Notes under the pieces: model-generated
Database searches by the model: none
What the model was told of the DNA's origin: nothing
What the model saw: the letters and a program-made list of their open reading frames with translations, nothing else
NCBI RefSeq assembly: GCF_036287235.1
Contig: NZ_CP142850.1
Location: forward strand, 1,080,001 to 1,144,000
Direction: 5' to 3'
Origin: Exiguobacterium sp. 9-2
GTDB taxonomy: Bacteria; Bacillota; Bacilli; Exiguobacteriales; Exiguobacteriaceae
Length of the DNA: 64,000 nucleotides
Made by a program: the position numbers and the translations under genes
In this document: piece by piece, positions 17,458-25,541 of the stretch
Layout: every line of letters starts with the position of its first letter
Position numbering within the stretch: position 1 is the first letter of the stretch

Positions 17458-18588
17458 TTACAGCTGGTCGGTCGTCGTTGTTTTTGTCTCGACCGTCATC
17501 GTTTTTCCGTCACGGATGATTGTCAGTGAGAGTGGACCGTCTGATTTGATGAGTGCCGTTTTGATATCGACGAATCCTTTAATCTCGGAGTCGTTGATTT
17601 TCGTGATCACGTCACCTGTTTTCAGTTTAGCCGCAGCGGCTGGACTGTTCGGTTCGACTGACATGACGACGACACCTGTTTTTTGACTGTCTGGTAAGTT
17701 AACTTGATCTTTTAAATAACCAGCAGGGAACGCCGCCACATCTTGTAAGGAAACACCGAGTGTCGGATGTTCGACTTTACCGTTCGTCTCAAGTTGTTTG
17801 AGGATTGGTAATGCATCATCGATTGGAATACTGAAACCGACACCTTCAACACCCGACTCGGCAATTTTCATCGAGTTGATACCGACGAGTTGTCCTTGTT
17901 CATTGATCAAGGCACCGCCTGAGTTACCAGGATTGATCGCGGCATCCGTCTGGATGACCGTTGTATTAAAGTCGTCTTGTCCATCGTTATTCGTATCGAC
18001 CGGTACAGTCCGGTCTTTCGAACTGACGATTCCACGGGTAACGGAGTTTTGGAATTCACCAAGCGGATTACCAATCGCAAGGACAGTCTGTCCGGCTTTT
18101 AAGTCAGCCGATTTCCCGAGTGTGATGACGCCTGGAACGTCGTTTGCGTCGACTTCTAACACGGCTAAGTCATACGTTTCGTCACTACCGAGTAATTTGG
18201 CTTGCAGTGTTTTACCGTTGTTAAGTGTGACATCGAGTTTTGATGCGCCATCGACGACGTGGTGGTTCGTAATGATGTATGCTTTTCCATTCTCTTTTTT
18301 ATAAATGACACCAGATCCCGAGCCGGCAGCTGCTTCTTTTTGCGACATCGCATTACCGGTTTGATAATTCGTCACCGTTACAACGGATTTTTGAGCAGTG
18401 GCGACTGCATTCGTCACTGGATCATTCGACGTCGTCGAGACTTGTTTTGGCATTCCGTTTGAGAGTGGTGTGTCCGCGACCTGTTGTTCTTGATCGAGTA
18501 AAATCGGAAACGCGATCGTTGCCGTCAGAACGGCACCGATGATTCCTCCAGTCAATCCAGGTAAAAGTCCTTTTGTTTTTCCAGCCAT
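17458..18588 (-). CDS. HtrA/DegP-like membrane-anchored serine protease
   Basis: 376-residue quality-control protease facing the cell surface. An N-terminal membrane anchor (about 8-30) is followed by a trypsin-like domain with the triad visible in TNHHVV (His110), YDLAVLEV (Asp140) and GNSGGAL (Ser223), then a C-terminal PDZ domain (about 270-365, GVVVMSVEPNSPAAAA). Domain order and length match Bacillus HtrA/HtrB/YyxA. An inserted DTNNDGQDD loop resembles a calcium-binding acidic loop. Start after GGAAGGGATG. Monocistronic; no CssRS gene nearby. Confidence 0.92.
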   Translation of the reverse strand: MAGKTKGLLPGLTGGIIGAVLTATIAFPILLDQEQQVADTPLSNGMPKQVSTTSNDPVTNAVATAQKSVVTVTNYQTGNAMSQKEAAAGSGSGVIYKKENGKAYIITNHHVVDGASKLDVTLNNGKTLQAKLLGSDETYDLAVLEVDANDVPGVITLGKSADLKAGQTVLAIGNPLGEFQNSVTRGIVSSKDRTVPVDTNNDGQDDFNTTVIQTDAAINPGNSGGALINEQGQLVGINSMKIAESGVEGVGFSIPIDDALPILKQLETNGKVEHPTLGVSLQDVAAFPAGYLKDQVNLPDSQKTGVVVMSVEPNSPAAAAKLKTGDVITKINDSEIKGFVDIKTALIKSDGPLSLTIIRDGKTMTVETKTTTTDQL

Positions 18589-18715
18589 AAGTCGTCATCC
18601 CTTCCTGTATGATTTCTGACTTCATCATAGCAAATGAAGCGACTTGTCACCTGATTACGGGAGACATTCCGAAATGACTCATCATTCCCCATAATTCGAC
18701 GACAATTTCTAAAAG

Positions 18716-18744
18716 TTGAGATAATCGGATCAGTTCGATACACT
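18716..18744 (+). promoter_or_regulatory. Possible sigma-A promoter of the DoxX-like gene
   Basis: TTGAGA (18716-18721), 17 bases, TACACT (18739-18744), 50 bases before the start codon. Confidence 0.45.
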
Positions 18745-18793
18745 GAAGCTGTTTCGAATGAATCCGTAAAGTGGAAAGAGAGAGTGAAAGATC

Positions 18794-19144
18794 ATGCTAT
18801 TACGTTTAGTCTATGGAGCAGGATTATTGTTTGCGGGAGTTGGTCATTTCCGCAACGAGAAAGGGTTTGTCAGCATCATGCCGTCGTTCATTCCGTTCAA
18901 GCGCTTTTTCGTCCAAGTAACGGGTGTGATCGAGATCGCTTATGGTCTCATGCTATTGACAGGAAAAGGAGTACATCTCGTTCGTAAGACGCTTCCGGCC
19001 TTTTTGTACGCGGTCTTACCGGCAAACGTCAATATGGCCGTCAATCCGAAACCGGTCAATGGGAAGCGCCTTCCATCATGGTTGCTCTGGACACGTTTGC
19101 CGCTTCAATGGGGACTCATCGCCTTGGCCAAACGCCTGAAATGA
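18794..19144 (+). CDS. DoxX-like membrane protein
   Basis: 116-residue membrane protein with about four hydrophobic segments: LLRLVYGAGLLFAGVGHF, RFFVQVTGVIEIAYGLMLL, LPAFLYAVLPANVNMAV, LPLQWGLIALA. The FAGxxHF...TGxxEIxxGLxLL pattern is typical of DoxX/DoxD-like proteins, whose biochemical role is unclear (some act in thiol or redox homeostasis). Start after AAAGAGAG. Divergent from htrA. Confidence 0.72.
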   Translation: MLLRLVYGAGLLFAGVGHFRNEKGFVSIMPSFIPFKRFFVQVTGVIEIAYGLMLLTGKGVHLVRKTLPAFLYAVLPANVNMAVNPKPVNGKRLPSWLLWTRLPLQWGLIALAKRLK

Positions 19145-19147
19145 ATC

Positions 19148-19186
19148 GGAACAAAAAGCCGCCATTTAGGCGGCTTTTTGTTTTAG
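19148..19186. terminator. Bidirectional terminator
   Basis: AACAAAAAGCCGCC / GGCGGCTTTTTGTT stem with an ATTTA loop. Confidence 0.92.
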
Positions 19187-19947
19187 AAACGTTTATTGAC
19201 AGCAAGTAATGCGGCTTTTGCGATCTCTTCATAGGTAGAGTCGTTCGGATGGAACTGATCGCTTGATAAATCACGTTTGACGTCGCGAACGAGATTGAAT
19301 GTGTCGATGATTTCGACGTCATATTCAATCCCGAGCGTCCGGGATTTAGCATTCCAGTCTTGCACGATCGCATCGAACGCCTCACCGTTTTCCGTTGCAC
19401 GGAAAGGATTATAAAGTCCGACGTAGAAGATGACAGCATCCGGATTTTGTTCGCGCAGAATCCGGAACGTCTTTTTTAAGTTGTCTTGAGCCGTCGTAAT
19501 CGTCGCGGCCGTTTTCTTTGCATCGAAATTCGTGACACCTTCGCCACGATTGAACAAGTCATTTCCGCCGATCGTCACCGAGATGACTTTCGCTTGACTG
19601 ACTGAGCGTAGGACTTCTTTTTGTTTGAGTTGTTTTAATAAATTTTCCGTCCGGGCACCACTGACGGCAAGATTCTGAAAACGCTCGACCGTGTTCGCTT
19701 TGACAAGGTCGCGTCCGACAAGAGCAGCATAACTATTTCCGTTAGATGCTCCAACACCACGCGTCAAGGAATCACCAAGCGCGACGTACGTTCCGCCTTT
19801 TTTGACAGGTTCTTCCTTTGTTGGTGTGAGGACGGCACGCTTCGGTGGATTGACGACGTCACTATAGGCGTTGACGAAACCGTAACCAAACAGTGCGGTC
19901 AGTAAGAGTGAAACGGTTAAAAACAGGGGCCAGCGTAATCGCTTCAT
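19183..19947 (-). CDS. SGNH/GDSL-family hydrolase, membrane anchored (YpmR-like)
   Basis: 254-residue lipase/acylhydrolase-like enzyme, probably outside the membrane behind an N-terminal anchor (about 6-24). SGNH blocks are complete: YVALGDSLTRG (nucleophile Ser), LAVSGART (Gly), VTIGGNDLF (Asn) and SDQFHPNDSTY (Asp/His). Comparable to B. subtilis YpmR; substrate unknown. Start after AGAAGGAGG. Confidence 0.9.
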   Translation of the reverse strand: MKRLRWPLFLTVSLLLTALFGYGFVNAYSDVVNPPKRAVLTPTKEEPVKKGGTYVALGDSLTRGVGASNGNSYAALVGRDLVKANTVERFQNLAVSGARTENLLKQLKQKEVLRSVSQAKVISVTIGGNDLFNRGEGVTNFDAKKTAATITTAQDNLKKTFRILREQNPDAVIFYVGLYNPFRATENGEAFDAIVQDWNAKSRTLGIEYDVEIIDTFNLVRDVKRDLSSDQFHPNDSTYEEIAKAALLAVNKRF

Positions 19948-20073
19948 GAACGTTCCTCCTTCTAGGTTCTATCTTGATTGTAGCAAATGTAGAAAGAATG
20001 TGCGGAAATGAAGTGTTCTGACAAGTCAAATGATTCATTATTCCGCTAGAATAGACAATAAGAGGTGAGAGAC

Positions 20074-20994
20074 GTGAAACCAACAGTTAAATTAGAAGGT
20101 GTAACAAAGGTGATCGGAAAAAAAACGATCATCGATAATATCTCGTTTGAAATTCAACCGGGTGAGGTCTTCGGATTCCTTGGACCGAACGGGGCAGGGA
20201 AAACGACGACGATCCGGATGCTCGTCGGACTGATCAAACCGACGTCCGGTAAAATCACAGTCTGTGACTTCGATGTCCGCAAACAGTTCGTCCAAGCGAT
20301 GGAGCGGATTGGTTCGATCGTTGAGAACCCGGAGTTGTATAAATATTTGACAGGTCGTGAAAATTTACAAGTCTTCGCCCGGATGTTACCGAATGTCGAC
20401 GAGGCAAGGATTCAGGAAGTCATCGATCTCGTCGATTTGACGGCGCGTGTCGACGATCAAGTCCGGACATACTCGCTCGGGATGCGTCAGCGTCTCGGTA
20501 TCGCCCAAGCACTACTCGGACGACCAAGCGTCTTGATTCTCGACGAACCGACGAATGGTCTCGATCCGATGGGGATTCGGGATTTGCGTCAATTCATCCG
20601 CCGGCTCGTCGAGGAAACGGGACTGTCGGTCCTCGTCTCGAGTCATATTCTCGCTGAAATCGAGATGCTCGCCGATCGTGTCGCGATCATGAGTTACGGT
20701 AAAATCGTCCAAGTCGGAACGGTCAAGGAGCTGGTTGAGTCGCTTGCTCCTGGTGTTGATTGGCGTGTCGATGATGCCTTCAAGGCGAACGAAATTTTAT
20801 CGGCTTCTGATTTAGTTCAAGTATCCGAAGTCGTCGATGCGAATACGGTCCATACCTTGATGGATGCTAGTAAGACGCCGGCACTCAACAAGCAGTTGCT
20901 TGAAGCAGGTGTTGAAGTTTGGACGATCGAACGGAAAGTCCAGACGCTTGAAGATCTGTTCATCACGTTAACAGGAGGCGATCACATTGCGTAA
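20074..20994 (+). CDS. ABC transporter ATP-binding protein (ABC-2, BcrA/NatA-like)
   Basis: 306-residue ATPase of a two-component exporter with Walker A GPNGAGKTT, signature YSLGMRQRLGIA, Walker B VLILDEPTNGLDP and an H-loop SSHIL, plus a C-terminal extension typical of the bacitracin/Na+ exporter group. The GTG at 20065 lies inside the ribosome site AGAGGTG, so the GTG at 20074 is preferred. It overlaps the permease gene by 8 bases. Substrate unknown. Confidence 0.9.
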   Translation: MKPTVKLEGVTKVIGKKTIIDNISFEIQPGEVFGFLGPNGAGKTTTIRMLVGLIKPTSGKITVCDFDVRKQFVQAMERIGSIVENPELYKYLTGRENLQVFARMLPNVDEARIQEVIDLVDLTARVDDQVRTYSLGMRQRLGIAQALLGRPSVLILDEPTNGLDPMGIRDLRQFIRRLVEETGLSVLVSSHILAEIEMLADRVAIMSYGKIVQVGTVKELVESLAPGVDWRVDDAFKANEILSASDLVQVSEVVDANTVHTLMDASKTPALNKQLLEAGVEVWTIERKVQTLEDLFITLTGGDHIA

Positions 20995-21985
20995 TCCGAA
21001 CATGATCGGTCTCGTCCGAAATGAAGTTACGAAAATCGCTTCGAAACGTCGGTTTGCTGTCGTTGCGATCATCCTCATCGTCCTCGTCTCAATGTTTACG
21101 TACGCACAGTATCGAGACATTCAAGAACAGATCAAAAAGCAAGGAACACTTGATTGGCGGGTTGAACTTCAACAAGATATCGTCGATACACAGAACCGTC
21201 TTGCTTCTAGCAGTATTCAAGATGAGTTCCGTCAGTTCCTTGAATTCGACCTAAAACAAAACCAATACTATCTCGATAACGACATCAATCCGAATTATCC
21301 GGGAGCCCCGACGTTCATCCGGATATTCTTTTCGCAAGGATTGACGCTGATTTTACCGCTGTTCATCATCGTCATCATGGCGGACATCGTCAGCGGGGAA
21401 CAAAATGACGGAACGATCAAGACATTGCTGTCGCGACCGGTCCGGCGTTGGAAGATCCTCATGGCGAAATGGTTGACGGTGTTACTTTATACATCGATGC
21501 TGATGGCATTGACCGTCGTCGTCTGTTATGCGATATCCGGAATCGTCCTCGGTTATGACGGCTGGACCGCACCGATCTTGACCGGATTCCAAGCTTCACC
21601 GAGCGGAACGTTCTCGACTGAATTCGTGCACACGTTACCGATGTGGGAGTATCTGTTGATGGCGGTCGGTCTAGCCTGGATCGTCACGGCGGTCGTCGGG
21701 ACGATTGCCTTGATGGTCTCCGTTCTCGTCAAGAATACGGCGACAGGCATCGGGATCATGATGGCAGTTTTGATTTCCGGTACGTTACTGACGACGCTCG
21801 GTTCGAGCTGGACGAGTTCGAAGTATCTCGTCAACGTCAACTTTGGACTGATTAACTACCTTGATGGTCAAGCGCCACCGATCGAAGGGATGACACTTCC
21901 GTTCTCGCTTGCTGTCCTCGGTTGTTGGACGGTCGCGGCACTAATCGTTGCCTTCTGGAACTTCACGCAAAAAGATATGTATTAA
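20987..21985 (+). CDS. ABC-2 type transporter permease
   Basis: 332-residue membrane partner of the preceding ATPase. One N-terminal membrane helix (RRFAVVAIILIVLVSMFTYA), a long charged extracytoplasmic loop (about 45-100), then five hydrophobic segments; LPLFIIVIMADIVSGEQNDGTIKTLLSRPVRRWK is the classic ABC-2 permease coupling region. The start is TTG at 20987, six bases after AGGAGG and inside the end of the ATPase gene, so translation is coupled. Confidence 0.9.
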   Translation: MRNPNMIGLVRNEVTKIASKRRFAVVAIILIVLVSMFTYAQYRDIQEQIKKQGTLDWRVELQQDIVDTQNRLASSSIQDEFRQFLEFDLKQNQYYLDNDINPNYPGAPTFIRIFFSQGLTLILPLFIIVIMADIVSGEQNDGTIKTLLSRPVRRWKILMAKWLTVLLYTSMLMALTVVVCYAISGIVLGYDGWTAPILTGFQASPSGTFSTEFVHTLPMWEYLLMAVGLAWIVTAVVGTIALMVSVLVKNTATGIGIMMAVLISGTLLTTLGSSWTSSKYLVNVNFGLINYLDGQAPPIEGMTLPFSLAVLGCWTVAALIVAFWNFTQKDMY

Positions 21986-21987
21986 GA

Positions 21988-22024
21988 CAAACGGGTCCAC
22001 CTGAAGAGGGGGACCCGTTTTTCA
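21988..22024 (+). terminator. Terminator after the ABC-2 operon
   Basis: AAACGGGTCC / GGACCCGTTT stem followed by TTC. Confidence 0.85.
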
Positions 22025-22549
22025 TTATTTGTGAGGCAATTTGTCGTATGTTTCCATTATTTTTTGATACTGAAGCTGTGTCGGTATGGAAGCGTCTAAT
22101 CTTAGAACGGGGGAAACCGACCGTTCCATTTGCAGTTGGTGTTCCGCGAACGTGCCGATCATCTTCGGGTCCGTCGCTGTATGATACGTCCGGCACCAGT
22201 CGAGGAACTCATTTGATCCTGAAAAGTCAGGATAACGTGCTGCTTCGCGTGCGATGAGTCGTTCCATCCGGAGCGATTCGTCGAGCGACAGGAAGACGAG
22301 CAAGTCCCGATTGGTGAAACCATCCGGGTGCCAGGCGAAGACGGAACCGGAGACGACGTAATCACGGTAAGACAGTATATCTGCTTCATACATGGAAAAT
22401 CGCTCGGAGACGTCACGTTTTTCAGTGAACTTCGTATCTTTCCAGAGATAATGGTCGGTATCGATCCACGCAATCCGTTCCGATTGTCCGATGAATGCAC
22501 CTAGTGTACTTTTTCCTGTACCAGACCCACCAATGATTTGAATGCGCAC
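22025..22549 (-). CDS. P-loop nucleoside-kinase-like protein (FlaR / topology-modulation type)
   Basis: 174-residue small kinase-fold protein. Walker A IIGGSGTGKST at residues 5-15; later WIDTDHYLWK, VVSGSVFAWHPDGF and RMERLIAREAARYPDFSGSNEFLDW follow the adenylate-kinase-like pattern of proteins annotated as DNA topology modulation (FlaR) or AAA family; true substrate unknown. The GTG at 22549 follows AAGGAGC. A strong promoter 190 bases upstream gives it an unusually long structured leader. Confidence 0.72.
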   Translation of the reverse strand: MRIQIIGGSGTGKSTLGAFIGQSERIAWIDTDHYLWKDTKFTEKRDVSERFSMYEADILSYRDYVVSGSVFAWHPDGFTNRDLLVFLSLDESLRMERLIAREAARYPDFSGSNEFLDWCRTYHTATDPKMIGTFAEHQLQMERSVSPVLRLDASIPTQLQYQKIMETYDKLPHK

Positions 22550-22582
22550 GAGAACCAGCTCCTTTCGAAATAATCTACTAGC

Positions 22583-22617
22583 ACGCAGAACAGGCCCGGG
22601 CATGATGCCGGACCTGT
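22583..22617. other. Strong hairpin in the leader of the P-loop kinase gene
   Basis: AGAACAGGCCCGG / CCGGACCTGTTCT stem (one G-T pair) with a GCATGATG loop. No T run on either strand, so not a plain terminator. Confidence 0.6.
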
Positions 22618-22741
22618 TCTGTGAAAGAAAGAAATCTTCCTATGTCGCCTCGTGCCAGCACAAGACATGGAATCGAGAGGCAGTGCCTCTATGGGAAGCT
22701 GATGCAGGTCAGCCTCCGCGCTACGTACCAATCGTACTTTT

Positions 22742-22770
22742 ATCATACTGATTCCAAGAATTGGTGTCAA
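22742..22770 (-). promoter_or_regulatory. Near-consensus sigma-A promoter driving the long leader
   Basis: On the minus strand TTGACA (22770-22765), 17 bases, TATGAT (22747-22742). Predicted leader to the GTG at 22549 is about 185 bases and contains two hairpins (22672-22692 and 22583-22617). Confidence 0.75.
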
Positions 22771-22844
22771 ACCTGCTCGAAAGGGTTTACAAACCATTCA
22801 AACCGTCAAAAGAGAGAATAACGATGATTAGAGGAGGAACGACC

Positions 22845-22937
22845 ATGGCAGATTGGGGCATCATGCTGACAGGCGTCGTCATTTGTGGATGGTGCATCTT
22901 TAGTGCCATCTATGACGATTTCATCCGTCGCGTATAA
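22845..22937 (+). CDS. Very small single-membrane-helix protein
   Basis: 30-residue open frame, MADWGIMLTGVVICGWCIFSA-like, that is one hydrophobic helix (about 5-22) with a charged tail ending in DDFIRRV. Supported by an excellent ribosome site (GAGGAGG, 7 bases before ATG) and a terminator right after it. Function unknown; small hydrophobic proteins of this type are common but poorly studied in Bacillota. Confidence 0.65.
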   Translation: MADWGIMLTGVVICGWCIFSAIYDDFIRRV

Positions 22938-22950
22938 GACAAGTAAGTGT

Positions 22951-22978
22951 GGAACCGTCCAAGGAGGGCGGTTTTTTT
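22951..22978 (+). terminator. Terminator after the 30-residue gene
   Basis: AACCGTCC / GGGCGGTT stem followed by TTTTTTG. Confidence 0.8.
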
Positions 22979-23057
22979 GTGGATTTTTTTAATCCGAGTA
23001 AGTGGCTATGGTACACTCGAATCAAAAATGAAAAAGATAAAGAATGGGTGAAGCAGA

Positions 23058-23984
23058 ATGAAGAAACAACCAGTTATCGTCATCGTCGGACCGACGGCAG
23101 TCGGAAAAACGAAGACAGGCATTGAACTAGCAAAACGACTAAACGGAGAGGTCTTATCCGGAGATTCGGTTCAAGTCTATCAAGGGATGGACATCGGATC
23201 GGCAAAAGTGACGACCGAAGAGATGGAAGGAGTGCCGCATCATCTGCTTGATCTCGTTACACCGGACGACGAGATGAGTGTAGCCCGTTTCCAAACGGTT
23301 GCCCGAGCAACAATCGATGAGATCGCGAGCCGTGGTAAGTTGCCGATCATCGTCGGCGGAACAGGACTTTACATCCGTTCAATTTTATATGATTACCAGT
23401 TTACCGAGCAGGCAGAAGATCCAGCCTTACGGGCTGAACTCGAAGCGTATGCGGCGACACATGGAGCAACTGCACTACATGATCGGTTAAAGGAACTCGA
23501 TCCGGTGCGCGCAGAAGCGATTCATCCGAATAACATCCAGCGGGTCGTTCGGGCGATCGAGGTCGCGCGGACTGGTCAGACACAAACGACTGGCAGTCAA
23601 CCGGCACTTTACGAGAGTTTGTTGTTCGTTTTACACATGGAAGACCGGGATCGTTTGTATGACCGGATTGATCAGCGGGTAGACATGATGGTCAACAGTG
23701 GCCTTCTAGAGGAAGTGGCGCGTCTGGACGCTGCCGGGTATCGACAGACGAAGGCGTTGCAAGCGATTGGTTATAAAGAGATGTTACCTGTTCTTGACGG
23801 AGCACCACTCGATCCTGCTGTTGACATGCTAAAACGGAACACACGACGCTTCGCCAAACGTCAATTGACATGGTTCCGTCATCAATTTGATGGCGTTTGG
23901 GTAGATATGGGAAAGTTTTCATTTGAAGAAACGTTCAAAATTATCTATGATAGAACTGTAGAGTTTCTGAAAGCGGTTAAATAA
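23058..23984 (+). CDS. miaA: tRNA dimethylallyltransferase
   Basis: Transfers dimethylallyl from DMAPP to N6 of A37 in tRNAs reading UNN codons. 308 residues, normal length. P-loop GPTAVGKTKTGIELA near the start, substrate motif LSGDSVQVYQGMDIGSAK, GVPHHLLDLV, and IVGGTGLYIRS are all family signatures; KALQAIGYKE and RRFAKRQLTWFRHQ lie near the C-terminus. Start at 23058 after a weak ribosome site (GGGTG). Followed by hfq, as in B. subtilis. Confidence 0.97.
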   Translation: MKKQPVIVIVGPTAVGKTKTGIELAKRLNGEVLSGDSVQVYQGMDIGSAKVTTEEMEGVPHHLLDLVTPDDEMSVARFQTVARATIDEIASRGKLPIIVGGTGLYIRSILYDYQFTEQAEDPALRAELEAYAATHGATALHDRLKELDPVRAEAIHPNNIQRVVRAIEVARTGQTQTTGSQPALYESLLFVLHMEDRDRLYDRIDQRVDMMVNSGLLEEVARLDAAGYRQTKALQAIGYKEMLPVLDGAPLDPAVDMLKRNTRRFAKRQLTWFRHQFDGVWVDMGKFSFEETFKIIYDRTVEFLKAVK

Positions 23985-24032
23985 GAGTTGCCCGAAGACA
24001 GAAACAGATAAAAAGAGGGGGCACGGGGAATC

Positions 24033-24281
24033 ATGAAAGCGACATACAACATTCAGGACGTCTTTTTAAATCAATTACGGAAAGATGCAGTCCCAACGAC
24101 TGTTTTCTTAATCAGCGGGTATCAATTACGGGGGCTGATCAAGTCATTTGATAACTTCACGGTCATTTTGGAGTCGGAAGGCAAACAGCAATTGATCTAC
24201 AAACACGCAATTTCGACGTTCGCACCAGCGCGCAACGTGACGTTATATGAACAAGAAGAGACACAAGAAGTTTCTCGCTAA
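24033..24281 (+). CDS. hfq: RNA chaperone Hfq
   Basis: 82-residue Sm-like protein forming a hexamer that binds small RNAs. Sm1 spans [21 protein letters not shown]...[14 protein letters not shown] and Sm2 contains LIYKHAIST, the hallmark YKHA motif. It ends in a short acidic tail, as in other Bacillota. Start after AGAGGGGG; 48 bases after miaA and followed by a terminator. Confidence 0.97.
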   Translation: MKATYNIQDVFLNQLRKDAVPTTVFLISGYQLRGLIKSFDNFTVILESEGKQQLIYKHAISTFAPARNVTLYEQEETQEVSR

Positions 24282-24282
24282 T

Positions 24283-24314
24283 GAAAAAGACGACCGGGGG
24301 GTCGTCTTTTTTTA
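24283..24314 (+). terminator. Terminator after hfq
   Basis: AAAAAGACGACC / GGTCGTCTTTTTTT stem with a GGGGG loop. Confidence 0.9.
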
Positions 24315-24430
24315 GGTTTCATTCAGGTGTGGGTCGTATTAAAAATTCGAGACGAATAACGAAAGAAGAATGACGCTTCGCAAGTGAAGTGAAAAATGAC
24401 AGCTACTTCACTTTCAGCGTAAATGTGTCA

Positions 24431-25402
24431 TTACAGTAATGGTGTCAGTTCCTCGACTGCCTCTTCATAACGTCGAAGCGAGACATCCTTATAAAGACAC
24501 GTCTTCTGCAGGCGTTCTTCTTTCGTCATCTCGTCCTGATACGTTTTTAGGATGAAGCTGTTGCGTAACATCGACGGCGTCAAGACCCGCTTGTTGTCCG
24601 ACCGTTCATTCAGCTGACGCATCATCTTCGTGATCATGACGATCGACAATTGCTTCGGTGCATTCTTACTGTAAACCCAGCGGAATGTCATCCGGGCGAA
24701 GTCGAACGCGACGAAAAAAGGGTCGGTACTGTGATAACGAGGACGGACGGGCTCCGGAATCGTCTTCAAGTAACGCAACATGATATCTTGATCTTCCCGC
24801 TCGAGATGGAGCAGGTAGCGGTTGCCGAGTCGATCGTGGACGGTCATCTCTTGCTGGGCGAAGTTGAGATCGTGCATCTTTAAGCCGATGATGTGATGGA
24901 CGCGTAAACCGTAGCGATAAAACAGGCGGAGAATGAGTTCGTTTCGATCGATCAAATACGGACGGGCTTTCAATTGATGTTCCGTCAAGCCGCGATCGGA
25001 TTGATTCGTTCGGACGAGTTGCTCGTATTCCTTAAAGGAAGCGACGTGTTTTGCCGTCAATTCATGTGTCGGTTGTGCGTATTCGATCAGCTTCGCCTTC
25101 GTTTGTCGAATTTGGTAATTGACTTGATTGATGACGGTGACGATTCGGGCGACCGTCGCTTGTTGGTAGAGTTTCTCTTCGATCAAGTACTCATTGATGA
25201 ACGTCTTCCACGTCTCAATCGAAATCGCCTTGAAATCATCGATCGTCTCAAGTGGTTGATCGACATCCGTCATGTAGCGGTGGACTTCGATTAAATCGTA
25301 CCGATAGCGCCGGACGGTCGAAAGTTGTCGTCCGCTTGTCGTTAAATAAAATAGGTAGCGTTCAATGAACTCTGGAAGCGTATACGACTGTTCGCGTGCC
25401 AT
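24431..25402 (-). CDS. Tyrosine-recombinase-like protein with altered active site
   Basis: 323-residue protein with the two-domain layout of phage integrases. The N-terminal SAM-like domain contains SYTLPEFIERYLFYLTTSGRQLSTVRRYRYDL. The catalytic half shows RYGLRVHHIIGLKMHDLNF, where the first catalytic Arg is expected, and TPSMLRNSFILKTY in place of the usual HxLRH: the Arg is kept but both histidines are Ser and Asn. A late tyrosine (SLRRYEEA) could be the nucleophile. An ATG at 25402 after GGGAGG is preferred over a longer frame starting at 25558. It interrupts the hfq-hflX neighbourhood. Activity is uncertain. Confidence 0.75.
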   Translation of the reverse strand: MAREQSYTLPEFIERYLFYLTTSGRQLSTVRRYRYDLIEVHRYMTDVDQPLETIDDFKAISIETWKTFINEYLIEEKLYQQATVARIVTVINQVNYQIRQTKAKLIEYAQPTHELTAKHVASFKEYEQLVRTNQSDRGLTEHQLKARPYLIDRNELILRLFYRYGLRVHHIIGLKMHDLNFAQQEMTVHDRLGNRYLLHLEREDQDIMLRYLKTIPEPVRPRYHSTDPFFVAFDFARMTFRWVYSKNAPKQLSIVMITKMMRQLNERSDNKRVLTPSMLRNSFILKTYQDEMTKEERLQKTCLYKDVSLRRYEEAVEELTPLL

Positions 25403-25541
25403 CGTTTTCCTCCCTTTCGTAATGGTGTTTCTTCCATCATAAACCGAACGGATGTTTCCTGTCCAAAAAAGTTCAGACGAACCGGTGGCTGTGGTATGAT
25501 AAGGGGCGCAGTACGTCTTTACTCGTGAAAGGAATGATATT

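Noticed and set aside
22583-22617. Hairpin as a rho-independent terminator
   Set aside because: There is no T run after the stem on either strand.
22550-22740. Leader as a known RNA (SRP RNA, 6S RNA, or a common riboswitch)
   Set aside because: I could not find the SRP GGTCAGGTCCGGAAGGAAGC-like core, a T-box, or other signature cores; identity left open.
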